NCBI GenBank assembly: GCA_002868925.1
Contig: PKTZ01000091.1
Coordinates: forward strand, 1 to 33,470
Direction: 5' to 3'
From: Desulfuromonas sp.
Lineage (GTDB): Bacteria; Desulfobacterota; Desulfuromonadia; Desulfuromonadales; UBA2294
Length of the DNA: 33,470 bases
Shown: one piece after another, positions 1 through 8,100 of the stretch
How the letters are laid out: each line of letters opens with the position of its first letter
Numbering within the stretch: position 1 is the first letter of the stretch
The notes under the pieces: model-generated
The model's input: only the letters and a program-made list of their open reading frames with translations
What the model was told of the DNA's origin: nothing
The model's database searches: none
Position numbers and translations under genes: made by a program

Positions 1-1020
1 CATCCCCAGGGCGAGCAGGGTCTGCAGCAGCGGCCGGAGCGCGTCAACCTCTTCGCAGCAGTCCTTCAGCCGGGTCTGGCCGTCGACTTTATGCAGGAAT
101 TGCTGTTCTTCCGCTTTCAGGCTGAGAAAGTTGATGTGCCGGAAGTAGTGCGCTTGCAGGATGGGGAAACTGAACGCATCGATCGCCCTTGCGCCATTTT
201 TCGGGTGCATGTGAAAGCCGCCGTAAAAAATGCGTGGCAGGTTGATCGAAATGATCTGCATGTCCTGCGGCAGGCTGAGCCGGTTCAGCCTGACAGTGAA
301 CGGCGGCAGGCCGAAGGCGGAGACCAGTTCGCTGCCGAGGTAGGAGAGTTTTTCCTGCATCAGGTGGGGATAGTCGAGGCAGCCGATCTGGACCAGGATG
401 TCGTGCCGGTACCCGCTCTCGGTTTTGTAGAAGTTGTACTCCTCGGCGCTGATCAACCCCTTGCTCTGCAGGTAGGCGCCAAAATCGTCGTAATTGATCC
501 CCTGGCGCATCGAGATCGGGGTGCCGTTGACAAAACTGAGGTTCTGTTGCCGGTTATTGACCGCAAAGCTCATGGTACCGGAGAAACTGTTGAGGTAGGC
601 CGATTGCAGGTGGGTGGCGAAGGTCTCTCCCGCCGGTTCCTGCGGTCCGGCGGCCGCCAGGTTCTCCTTGATCGCGCCGATCAGGTCGGAAGCGCGAAAC
701 GGTTTCTCGAGATAGGTTTTGACGCCGAGCTGTTGCGCGGCGGCGGCGTTGCTTTCACCGCGATAGATGCCGGTCATGACGATAACCGGCAGGTTTTTAG
801 TCTTCGGGCTCTGACGGATTTTTTTGAGCAGTTCGACCCCGTGCAGGCGGGGCATCTTCAGATCGAGCAGCAGCAGGTCGGGTGGTTGGGCGACAATACT
901 GCTCAAAGCCTCGACGCCGTCCCGGGCTCGGGAAACAGAATAGCCGTGCTTTTGTATCAGCGCCTCCAGCGGCGCCGCGACAGCATCGTTGTCTTCGGCT
1001 ATGAGAATTGTCTGGCTCAT
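1..1020 (-). CDS. Response regulator: receiver domain plus PATAN/DUF4388-like C-terminal region (C-terminus off window)
   Basis: The frame opens with ATG at 1020 and stays open for 340 codons to the window edge, so the C-terminus is missing. Residues 1-120 form a CheY-type receiver: acidic pair E9/D10, phospho-acceptor D53 in LLLLDLKMP, T83 in VMTG and K106 in EKPF. After an Ala/Pro linker, residues ~133-250 resemble the PATAN (DUF4388) fold, with a FSGTMSF...LSFVNGTPI pattern followed by a helical segment containing LQSKGLIS. No DNA-binding or enzymatic output domain is visible, so signalling probably runs through protein contacts. The start lies 4 nt after the mltG stop, which implies co-transcription and probably translational coupling. 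The receiver call is firm. The PATAN assignment rests on pattern resemblance only. Confidence 0.85.
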   Translation of the reverse strand, partial: MSQTILIAEDNDAVAAPLEALIQKHGYSVSRARDGVEALSSIVAQPPDLLLLDLKMPRLHGVELLKKIRQSPKTKNLPVIVMTGIYRGESNAAAAQQLGVKTYLEKPFRASDLIGAIKENLAAAGPQEPAGETFATHLQSAYLNSFSGTMSFAVNNRQQNLSFVNGTPISMRQGINYDDFGAYLQSKGLISAEEYNFYKTESGYRHDILVQIGCLDYPHLMQEKLSYLGSELVSAFGLPPFTVRLNRLSLPQDMQIISINLPRIFYGGFHMHPKNGARAIDAFSFPILQAHYFRHINFLSLKAEEQQFLHKVDGQTRLKDCCEEVDALRPLLQTLLALGM

Positions 1021-1024
1021 AAAA

Positions 1025-2029
1025 TCACTTCTTGAGCTGATATTTCCGGACTGCCTTGTTGTGCTCTTTCAATGTCTTCGAAAAGCTGTGGGTGCCATCG
1101 CCGCGGGCGACGAAGTAGAGATACTTGACGTCGGCCGGCGAGGCGACCGCCTGCAGCGCTTCTGTCCCGGGACTGGCAATCGGCCCCGGTGGCAGCCCGA
1201 CCATGGTGTAGGTGTTGTACGGGGTCGGCATCCGCAGGTCGGCCTTGGTGATGTTGCCATCATACTCGTCGCCGAGTCCGTAGATAACGGTCGGGTCGGC
1301 CTGCAGCGGAATGCGGCGCTCGATCCGGTTCAAGAAAACGGCGGCGATCAGCGGCATCTCCTCGTTGTTGCCGGCCTCCTTCTGCACGATCGAGGCGAGG
1401 GTCACCAACTGGTGCGTATCGAGCCCCTGTTCGGCGCCACCGGCGAGCAGCTCCGGAGTCAACTTCTTGCGGAACTGGTCGACCATCGAGGTGACCAGAT
1501 TCCTGAGCGAAGTCCCGGCGACATAGGTGTAGGTCTCCGGGAACAGGTAACCCTCCAGGCTGTCGGCCTCGATCTTCAACTGCTGCAAAAAAACGGGGTC
1601 GGAGGTGAGTGTCATGAAGTCGTCTTTACTTCCGATTTCGGCCTCTTCGAGCCGGGCTCCGATCTCGGCCAGGTTGAACCCTTCCGGGATGGTCAGCTTG
1701 TAGCGGCGGACGTCACCGGCGACGAGCCGGTCGAGAATCTGTCCCGGGGTCGCCGGGCTGCGGAAGTCGTATTCGCCGGCCTGGATCGCGTTGTCACTGC
1801 CGCGCAGGCGTGACAGGAGGCGGAACATGAAGGGGTCGGAAATGACGCCGTCCTGGTAAAGCTTGTCGGCAACGGTGGAAAAAGGCATCCCCGGCTGGAT
1901 CAACAGGGCGACCGGTTTTTCCGGGAACATCGGCCGGTTGGTAAAAGCGAAAAACATTCCGCCCCACGATGAGGTGATGATGATAAGAACCAGCAGGCAG
2001 GCAAGTACGATTTTTCGTTGTTTGGACAT
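1025..2029 (-). CDS. mltG: Endolytic murein transglycosylase MltG (YceG-like)
   Basis: The 334-residue protein cleaves nascent glycan strands in the periplasm next to the inner membrane and is thought to terminate peptidoglycan chains. Residues ~6-30 form one N-terminal membrane anchor. A LysM-like segment follows, then the YceG catalytic domain with EGYLFPETY, ASIVQKEAG (catalytic Glu region), LQADPTVIYG and the C-terminal GLPPGPIASPG and YFVARGDGTHSFS signatures. The length is normal for the family. I chose ATG at 2029. A TTG one codon upstream (2032) is possible, and neither has a clear Shine-Dalgarno. It is downstream of plsY (108-nt gap) and 4 nt upstream of the receiver gene, so cell-wall and lipid functions cluster here. 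Confidence 0.95.
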   Translation of the reverse strand: MSKQRKIVLACLLVLIIITSSWGGMFFAFTNRPMFPEKPVALLIQPGMPFSTVADKLYQDGVISDPFMFRLLSRLRGSDNAIQAGEYDFRSPATPGQILDRLVAGDVRRYKLTIPEGFNLAEIGARLEEAEIGSKDDFMTLTSDPVFLQQLKIEADSLEGYLFPETYTYVAGTSLRNLVTSMVDQFRKKLTPELLAGGAEQGLDTHQLVTLASIVQKEAGNNEEMPLIAAVFLNRIERRIPLQADPTVIYGLGDEYDGNITKADLRMPTPYNTYTMVGLPPGPIASPGTEALQAVASPADVKYLYFVARGDGTHSFSKTLKEHNKAVRKYQLKK

Positions 2030-2067
2030 CAATCGGCCGTAACGGAAAGGGTTGAAATTAATTGTAT

Positions 2068-2096
2068 ATTTTCGGAAATAGAGAGGCCGATGTCAA
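2068..2096 (-). promoter_or_regulatory. Candidate sigma-70 promoter for mltG and the receiver gene
   Basis: On the minus strand a perfect TTGACA (2096-2091) is followed after exactly 17 nt by GAAAAT (2073-2068), a 4/6 match to the -10 consensus. It sits 39-67 nt upstream of the mltG start, inside the gap after plsY. It would allow mltG and the receiver gene to be transcribed independently of plsY. Prediction from sequence only. Confidence 0.4.
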
Positions 2097-2137
2097 GCAG
2101 TGCTTGTGTCGTCCCCTCCTGTGAATGCGGTACTGGT

Positions 2138-2731
2138 TCAGGCTTTGAACTTGTTCTCTTCCCCGGCCAGCAGGCGGCCGATATTCTCCCGGTGTCTCCA
2201 GATAACCATCAGGCTGATAAAAAGGGAAGCAATCAGCAGTGGTATCGATTGTTCGATGAAATAGACAAGGGGTGGTACGAGCGCGGCGGCCAGGATCGAG
2301 CCGAGGGAGACGTAACGCCAGATCCAGACCAGCAGCACGAACAGAATGCCGGCATAGAGGACCGAGAGTGGAGAGAGAACCAGGTAGATGCCGAGCGCCG
2401 TCGCTACCCCTTTTCCTCCCTTGAATCCGAGGTAGACCGGGTAGAGGTGGCCGAGGAAGGTAGCGCAGGCGATCATCGCCGTCTGTTCGGGAGACATCTC
2501 GGCGATCGCGGTGGCGTAAACGATAGGCAGCACGCCCTTGACGATATCGCCGACCAGGGTCAGAATGCCGAGCTTACGTCCGGCGGTCCGGTAGACGTTG
2601 GTGGCACCGATATTGCCGCTGCCCGACTTGCGTACGTCGCCGGCCCCGGTCAGTTTGGTCAGTACGACCCCGCTCGGGATGGCACCGATCAGGTAACTGG
2701 CGATGAGGGTGATGATAAGTTCAGTCTGCAT
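2138..2731 (-). CDS. plsY: Acyl-phosphate:glycerol-3-phosphate acyltransferase PlsY
   Basis: PlsY is an integral inner-membrane enzyme that transfers an acyl group from acyl-phosphate to glycerol-3-phosphate, giving lysophosphatidic acid in the first step of phospholipid synthesis. The 197-residue length is typical. The protein is strongly hydrophobic with about five membrane segments. The diagnostic loops are GAIPSGVVLT, the KSGSGNIGATNVYR glycerol-phosphate loop near residues 35-48, and LGFKGGKGVATALG near residues 100-115. ATG at 2731 is the natural start; the ribosome binding site is weak. It is divergent from dgkA, another phospholipid-metabolism gene, across a 176-bp intergenic region that must hold promoters for both directions. 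Confidence 0.96.
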   Translation of the reverse strand: MQTELIITLIASYLIGAIPSGVVLTKLTGAGDVRKSGSGNIGATNVYRTAGRKLGILTLVGDIVKGVLPIVYATAIAEMSPEQTAMIACATFLGHLYPVYLGFKGGKGVATALGIYLVLSPLSVLYAGILFVLLVWIWRYVSLGSILAAALVPPLVYFIEQSIPLLIASLFISLMVIWRHRENIGRLLAGEENKFKA

Positions 2732-2804
2732 CTTGAAACGATTCCGTTTAATGATTAAAGAAAGCGGTTCCTATCATACCGCAATTTCAGGATTTGAGAA
2801 GAGA

Positions 2805-2832
2805 TTTCAGGGTATTCAACAGCGCCCTGAAA
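2805..2832. repeat. Inverted repeat in the plsY-dgkA divergent intergenic region
   Basis: TTTCAGGG (2805-2812) and CCCTGAAA (2825-2832) form perfect 8-bp arms around a 12-nt spacer. The repeat lies between the two divergent genes, about 25 nt upstream of the proposed dgkA -10 element. It could be a regulator site or a small hairpin. No matching regulator is identifiable in the window. Confidence 0.35.
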
Positions 2833-2857
2833 AATTTTTCCAGAATATTTCGGGGGC

Positions 2858-2866
2858 TGTTATAGT
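2858..2866 (+). promoter_or_regulatory. Extended -10 promoter candidate for dgkA
   Basis: TG (2858-2859), one base, then TATAGT (2861-2866) makes an extended -10 element with 5/6 match. A -35 at the right distance (TTCCAG, 2838-2843) is poor, as is common for extended -10 promoters. It would give a leader of about 35 nt before the GTG start at 2908. Confidence 0.45.
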
Positions 2867-2907
2867 GTGGCGACGTTATTGATCTATTTGTCGAAGGGGA
2901 ACTCAGA

Positions 2908-3285
2908 GTGTCCGATCAATGGAAAAATTCAGGTTTGAAACGGATCCTGCTGGCAGCGACCTACTCCTGGGCCGGTCTGTGCGCCGCCTGGAAGAACGAG
3001 GCGGCGTTCCGGCAGGAGGTGCTGTTGCTCGGCGTGCTGGTTCCGCTCGGTCTCTGGCTCGGTGACGACGGAGTCGAGCGGGCGCTGCTTATCGGCAGCC
3101 TGCTGCTGGTGCTGATGGTCGAGCTGCTCAACTCGGCGATCGAGGCGGTGGTCGATCGTTTCGGAACCGAGCGCCACGAACTCTCCGGCCGCGCCAAGGA
3201 CCTGGGTTCGGCAGCGGTGCTGATCGCCCTGATTAATGTTGCCGTGATCTGGGGCTTGGTCCTCTACGATAATTTCTACAGCTGA
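2908..3285 (+). CDS. dgkA: Diacylglycerol kinase DgkA (prokaryotic type)
   Basis: A small 125-residue trimeric inner-membrane kinase that phosphorylates diacylglycerol (or a related lipid alcohol such as undecaprenol) with ATP, recycling lipid from membrane-derived metabolism. The family signature is clear: N-terminal amphipathic stretch, AWKNEAAFRQE near residues 29-39, and ELLNSAIEAVVDRFGTERHE with the catalytic and metal-binding glutamates, followed by AKDLGSAAV. Three membrane helices are evident. Translation starts at GTG 2908, supported by AAGGGGA 7 nt upstream; the first ATG is far inside the protein. The stop TGA abuts the stop of convergent gltD with no intervening base. Confidence 0.95.
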   Translation: MSDQWKNSGLKRILLAATYSWAGLCAAWKNEAAFRQEVLLLGVLVPLGLWLGDDGVERALLIGSLLLVLMVELLNSAIEAVVDRFGTERHELSGRAKDLGSAAVLIALINVAVIWGLVLYDNFYS

Positions 3286-4674
3286 TCAACCGAGCAGCTG
3301 CTGCATGATCGCCGTTGCCGCCCGCCGTCCGTCGGCGGCCGCGGTGACCACCAGGTCGGCGCCACGCTGACAATCCCCCCCGGCAAAAACATCCGGATGC
3401 GAAGTGCGACCGCTCTCCGGATCGATCTCGACTTCCCCCCACTTGCCGAGCTTAACTCCGGCGTCGGCGACGAAGGGGAGCCCTTCCATGTCGAATCCGA
3501 GCGCCATGATCACCACGTCGGCCGGCACACAGTGTTCGCTGCCGGCGATATCGGTGACCCGCCGCCGGCCGTCGGCGTCCGGTTCGCCCAGTTCGGTACG
3601 GATCGCGTCGACCCCGACCAGTCGTTTCTTTTCGTCGATGTCAAATTTAACCGGCGCTGCCTGGAAGAGGAATATTACGCCCTCCTCGACGGCGTTGAGG
3701 TACTCCTTGCGGCTGCCCGGCATGTTCGTTTCGTCGCGGCGGTAGAGGCAGGTGACCGACTCGGCCCCTTCGCGCACTGCGGTGCGGACGCAGTCCATCG
3801 CCGTATCGCCGCCGCCAATAACCACGACCCGCTTACCGAGTACGCTGAAACGTTCCATCCACGACTGCCCGTAGAGTCGGCGCTGGACGTTGGTCAGAAA
3901 ATCCATCGCCATGTAGACATGCTCATGATCCTCGCCTTCGATCGCCGCCCGCTTGCCGTTGGTGGCGCCGAGACCGAGGAAAACTGCATCATAGTGGTTC
4001 TGTAGTTCTTCGATCTGCTTGTCGTGGCCGATTTCGACGCCGAGGTGGAGGGTCATCCCGGCCTGCTTGAGGATGGCGAAACGGCGCCGGATCGTCTCCT
4101 TTTCGAGTTTGAATCCGGGGATGCCGTAGGTCAGCAGACCACCGGGGAGCTCCGCCCGTTCGAACATGTCGACCTTGATCCCGGCCCGCAGCAGAAAGTG
4201 GGCACAGCTCATCCCTGCCGGTCCGGAACCGACTACCGCCACCTTCTTGTCGGTGGTGATGCCGGGGAAGGGGAGGCGCAGTCCCGCCTTGAAGGCGAGG
4301 TCGGTGATCGAAGCTTCGATCGGCCCGATGGTGATTGCGCCGTAGCCGTCGTCGAGGGTACAGGCCCCTTCGCAGAGCCGGTTGTGCGGGCAGACCCGCC
4401 CGAGGATCTCCGGGAACGGCGAGGTCTCGTTGGAGAGGAGGAACGCTTTTTCGATATCCCCCTCGGCAATCGCTTCGAGCCACTGCGGAATCGCATTGTT
4501 GAGCGGGCAGCCGATGGTGGTGCAGAACGGGTCGCCGCACTGCACGCAGCGCTCCGACTGGTTAGCGACCAGGCGGCTGGTGTAGAAGCGATAGATCTCC
4601 TCGAAGTGACGTAATCTTTTACTGACGTCTTCCTTGTCGGGATCGAGGCGGTGGGTTTCGATGAATCCTTGCAT
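3286..4674 (-). CDS. gltD: Glutamate synthase [NADPH] small subunit GltD
   Basis: A 462-residue flavoprotein subunit that oxidises NAD(P)H and passes electrons through iron-sulfur clusters to GltB for glutamate formation. The N-terminal cluster-binding region has C43, C46, C51 and C56 (CVQCGDPFC...GCP), then C95, C101 and C105 (CPHNRLCEGAC). The FAD dinucleotide fold begins with VAVVGSGPAGMSCA and the NAD(P)H fold with VVVIGGGDTAMDC. A C-terminal GGDCQRGADLVVTA completes the FAD site. The start at ATG 4674 is supported by AGGA 7 nt upstream. It lies 515 nt downstream of gltB, which is much further than usual, because a repeat-bounded cassette intervenes. Function with gltB is nevertheless expected. 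Confidence 0.96.
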   Translation of the reverse strand: MQGFIETHRLDPDKEDVSKRLRHFEEIYRFYTSRLVANQSERCVQCGDPFCTTIGCPLNNAIPQWLEAIAEGDIEKAFLLSNETSPFPEILGRVCPHNRLCEGACTLDDGYGAITIGPIEASITDLAFKAGLRLPFPGITTDKKVAVVGSGPAGMSCAHFLLRAGIKVDMFERAELPGGLLTYGIPGFKLEKETIRRRFAILKQAGMTLHLGVEIGHDKQIEELQNHYDAVFLGLGATNGKRAAIEGEDHEHVYMAMDFLTNVQRRLYGQSWMERFSVLGKRVVVIGGGDTAMDCVRTAVREGAESVTCLYRRDETNMPGSRKEYLNAVEEGVIFLFQAAPVKFDIDEKKRLVGVDAIRTELGEPDADGRRRVTDIAGSEHCVPADVVIMALGFDMEGLPFVADAGVKLGKWGEVEIDPESGRTSHPDVFAGGDCQRGADLVVTAAADGRRAATAIMQQLLG

Positions 4675-4705
4675 TTCGTTATCCTGTCAAAAAGTCAAAT
4701 GCGTG

Positions 4706-5185
4706 TCTCACGCAAAGGCGCAAAGACGCTAAGGAGAAGATGCTAAATGCCGTTTGCAATCCGGGATATTCCATCTTTGATTAAATCATCACCAAAGTTG
4801 ATAAGTAATCCCAGTTTCTTCCCGGTCATCCTCAAGTAGGTCAGCAATTGTTTTTTGTGAACATTTGCGACCTTTTCAACAGACTTAAGTTCCACAATTA
4901 GCGAATCGTTTACAATTATGTCTGCTTTGAACCCTGCATCAAAGTTGATCCCATCGTAAAAAACTGGGATTGGTTTCTGCCTTTCAACAATCAATCCTTT
5001 TTCCGGATTTCATGTTCAAGGGCGACTTTCATATACTGTTTCAAAAAGTCCGGGTCCGAGCTTGGTGTGGACCTTGTAAGCCGAGTCGACGACTTCCCTT
5101 GCAATGTCGTTTAGATTTTTCATCCCCCTCCATGTTTCCCTTTGCACCTTTGCGTCTTAAGTGAGCAGAGCGAACGAGCGTGAGA
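4706..5185. mobile_element. Inverted-repeat-bounded GxxExxY cassette inserted between gltB and gltD
   Basis: TCTCACGC at 4706-4713 is perfectly inverted at 5178-5185. Just inside, ACGCAAAGGCGCAAAG (4710-4725) is inverted with 15/16 identity at 5140-5155. These arms enclose a broken GxxExxY gene. Such CGCAAAG-rich repeats are, to my recollection, a familiar flank of GxxExxY genes in many bacteria. The position inside the normally compact gltBD pair suggests insertion of a small non-autonomous unit. No transposase and no clear target duplication are visible. Confidence 0.55.
4743..5123 (-). pseudogene. GxxExxY family protein, frame-disrupted
   Basis: Reading from ATG 5123, 34 codons match the family N-terminus (NLNDIAREVVDSAYKVHTKL, then GPGLFETVYES, the GxxExxY motif) before a TGA at 5018-5016. 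From about 4994 to the TAG at 4743, in the same overall frame, the family C-terminus continues (VERQKPIPVFYDG, then IVELKSVEKV, then HKKQLLTYLRM). The intervening ~25 nt contains two TGA codons in that frame, but shifting one base restores ALEHEIRK. So one extra base near 5024 and one missing base in the A-run near 5000 explain the break. The family (TIGR04256) has an unknown role, possibly nuclease-like. Either the gene is dead or these are sequencing errors. Confidence 0.75.
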
Positions 5186-5189
5186 TAGA

Positions 5190-8100
5190 TTAGTCTCCTT
5201 CTTTTGGGTTAAGTGGCGCTTTCATATTCTTAGGCGTCACCATCCAGAAATAGGCCAGCTCCTCGCGGAAGTGGTCGAGGATGTGTCGCGCTTTCGGGCT
5301 GCGTGTCCGGTTGTGGAAGCTGATCAGGATCTTCTTCAGGTAGAGTTTCGCTTCGCTGTCCTCGTCGACGTCGATACGTCGCGCCTCGACCAGCTCCCGG
5401 TTAAGATTATCCATGAAGCTCTTTTCCCGGTCGTAGATGAAGGCAACACCGCCGGTCATGCCGGCGCCGAAGTTGATCCCGGTCTCGCCGAGGATGACCA
5501 CGGTGCCCCCGGTCATGTATTCGCAGGCGTGGTCGCCGGTCCCCTCGACCACTGCCAGGGCGCCGGAGTTGCGGACGGCGAAGCGCTCACCGGTGATGCC
5601 GGAGGCGAACAGCTTGCCGCCGGTGGCGCCGTAGAGGCAGGTGTTGCCGAGGGCGGCGTTGCCGTCCTTGTAGTTGCGCGGGGTGACGATAATGCGGCCG
5701 TTGTTCATCCCCTTGCCGACGTAATCATTGGCGACGCCGTCGAGGAAGATGCTGACGCCGTGAATCAAAAAGGCGCCGAGCGACTGGCCGGCGACGCCGT
5801 GCAGTCGTAGGGTGATCGCCTCTTTCGGCAGTCCCTGGTCGCCGTAGAACTTTGCAATTTCGCCACTGATCATCGAGCCGAAGGAGCGGTTGGTGTTGCA
5901 GATTTTGCGCTCGACGACGATCTCCTCCTGCGGATTCTTGATGACCGACTGGATTTCGGCAAGAACATGTTTTTCGAAGGCGTTGTCGTCAAAAGGATCG
6001 TTCCGTTTCTGCCAGGTGTTGACCCCTTCGACCTGCCGGAGCAGTGCGCTGAAATCGAAGCGGTCGGCTTGTGGTTTGTCACTGGCGACGAGCAGGTCGC
6101 TGCGGCCGATCAGTTCATCGAGGCTGGCGTAGCCGAGTTCGGCCAGGATCTCGCGCACGTCCTCGGCGATATTGGTAAGGTAGCTGATTACCTTTTCGAC
6201 GGTGCCGACATAATGGGCACGCAGGCTCTCTTCCTGGGTGGCGACGCCGACGGTGCAGCGGTTGAGATGGCAGACCCGGAGCAGCTTGCAGCCGAGCATG
6301 ACCAGCAGGGAGGTGCCGAAGCCGTAGTACTCGGCTCCGAGCAGGGCCGCCTTGACCACGTCGCGGCCGATCTTGAGGCCGCCGTCGGTCTGCAGCTGTA
6401 CCAGCTCGCGCAGATGGTTCGCCTTGAGACTCTGCTGCGCTTCGCTCAGACCGATCTCCCAGGGGTTGCCGGCAAACTTGATCGAGCTTTGCGGCGCCGC
6501 GCCGGTTCCGCCGTCGGCACCGGAGATGACAATTCGATCGGCGTACGCCTTGGCGACGCCGGCAGCGATGGTGCCGACGCCGGCGGTGGAGACAAGCTTG
6601 ACGCAGATACGGGCGTCGGGGTTGACCTGCTTGAGGTCGAAGATCAGCTGCGCCAGGTCTTCGATCGAGTAGATGTCGTGATGCGGTGGCGGCGAGATCA
6701 GGGTGACGCCCGGGATGGTGAAGCGGAGCGAGGCGATCAGCGGGGTGACTTTCTCGCCCGGGAGCTGACCCCCTTCGCCCGGCTTGGCCCCCTGTGCCAC
6801 CTTGATCTGGATCTCTTCAGCGCTGCGCAGGTAAGCCGGGGTGACGCCGAAGCGGCCGGAGGCGATCTGCTTGATCTTGCTGTTGCGCGGCGAGTTGAGA
6901 CGCTCCGGGCTCTCTCCCCCCTCGCCGCTGTTGGAACAGCCGCCGAGCCGGTTCATCGCTTCGGCCAGCGCTTCGTGCGCCTCGGGCGAGATCGAGCCGA
7001 GCGACATCGCCGCCGAGTCGAAACGACGGGTGATCGCCTCGACCGGCTCGACCTGGTCGAGCGGAATCGGTTTGCGATCGCTTTTAAACTCGAGGAAGTC
7101 ACGGACAAACTTCAGGCCGCGACCGCTGATCAGATCCCGGAATTTGAGGTAATCGTCCCGCGTCCGGCTCTCGGCAAAGCGGTGGATGGTGGTGATGACC
7201 TTCGAGTTGAAGTCGTGGTACTCGCCGCCGGGGTTGTCATTAAGACTGCTGCCGATCTGCAGGGGGTAGAAGGGGGCGAACGCCGGTTCTTTGAACACGT
7301 CCTGGTGCACAGTGTCGATCCGTTGCTCGATATCGGCGAAGGTCAGGCCGGGGATGAGCGCGTTCGACGAAGTGAAGCATCGATCGACGACCTCGTTTGA
7401 GAGGCCGATGATATCGAACAGGGCCGAGTTGCGGTAACTGGAGACGGTGCTGATCCCCATTTTCGACATGACCTTGAGAATCCCCTTGGTCAGAGCGTCG
7501 AACACATTTTTTAATCCCTGGCGCGCCATGCGGTGGCTCGCTTCGTTCCGCTCGAGACTGTTCAGGGCGGTGGCGTAGAGCAGCCAGGGGTAGATGGCGA
7601 CGGCGCCGTTGGCGATGAGGACGCAGGCAGCGTGGGCGTCGGTCACCTCGCCGGTGACCGCGACAAGGGTGGTCAAGTGCCGCAGTTTTTCCGTGAGCAG
7701 CAGCTGGTTGAGGTAACCGATCGCCATCGCCATCGGGATGAGCCGCGTGTTGTCATCGAGGCAGCGGTCGTCAAGGATGACGACCCGGACTTTGTCTTCG
7801 CGTACGGCGGTCACGACCCTCTCCCCGAGTTCCTTAAGGCTCTGCTCGAGGTTGCCGCCGAAGCCGGTCATGAAGTGCCCGTATTTGTAGCACGCTTCGA
7901 AGCGCGGGTTCTTCGGGTCGCCGAAGGAGAGCAGTGCGTCGAAGATATCGCGTGACAGGATCGGCGAGACGCTCTTGAGCCGGCATCCGCGATCGACCGT
8001 TTCGATCAGCGGGTTGCCGATTTCGCCAATGCCGATGGTGGTCGACATGACCACTTTTTCCCGGTAGGGGTCGATCGGCGGATTGGTGACCTGGGCGAAT

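Noticed and set aside
91-1035. Plus-strand 314-codon frame at the left edge
   Set aside because: It is antisense to the receiver-PATAN gene, whose conserved residues are clear on the minus strand.
5967-7400. Long plus-strand open frame opposite gltB, and similar long frames opposite gltD, mltG, the RND pump and cpaF
   Set aside because: Each mirrors a firmly identified gene on the other strand; GC-rich codon use produces open antisense frames with Asp/Gly/Arg/Val-heavy composition and no motifs.
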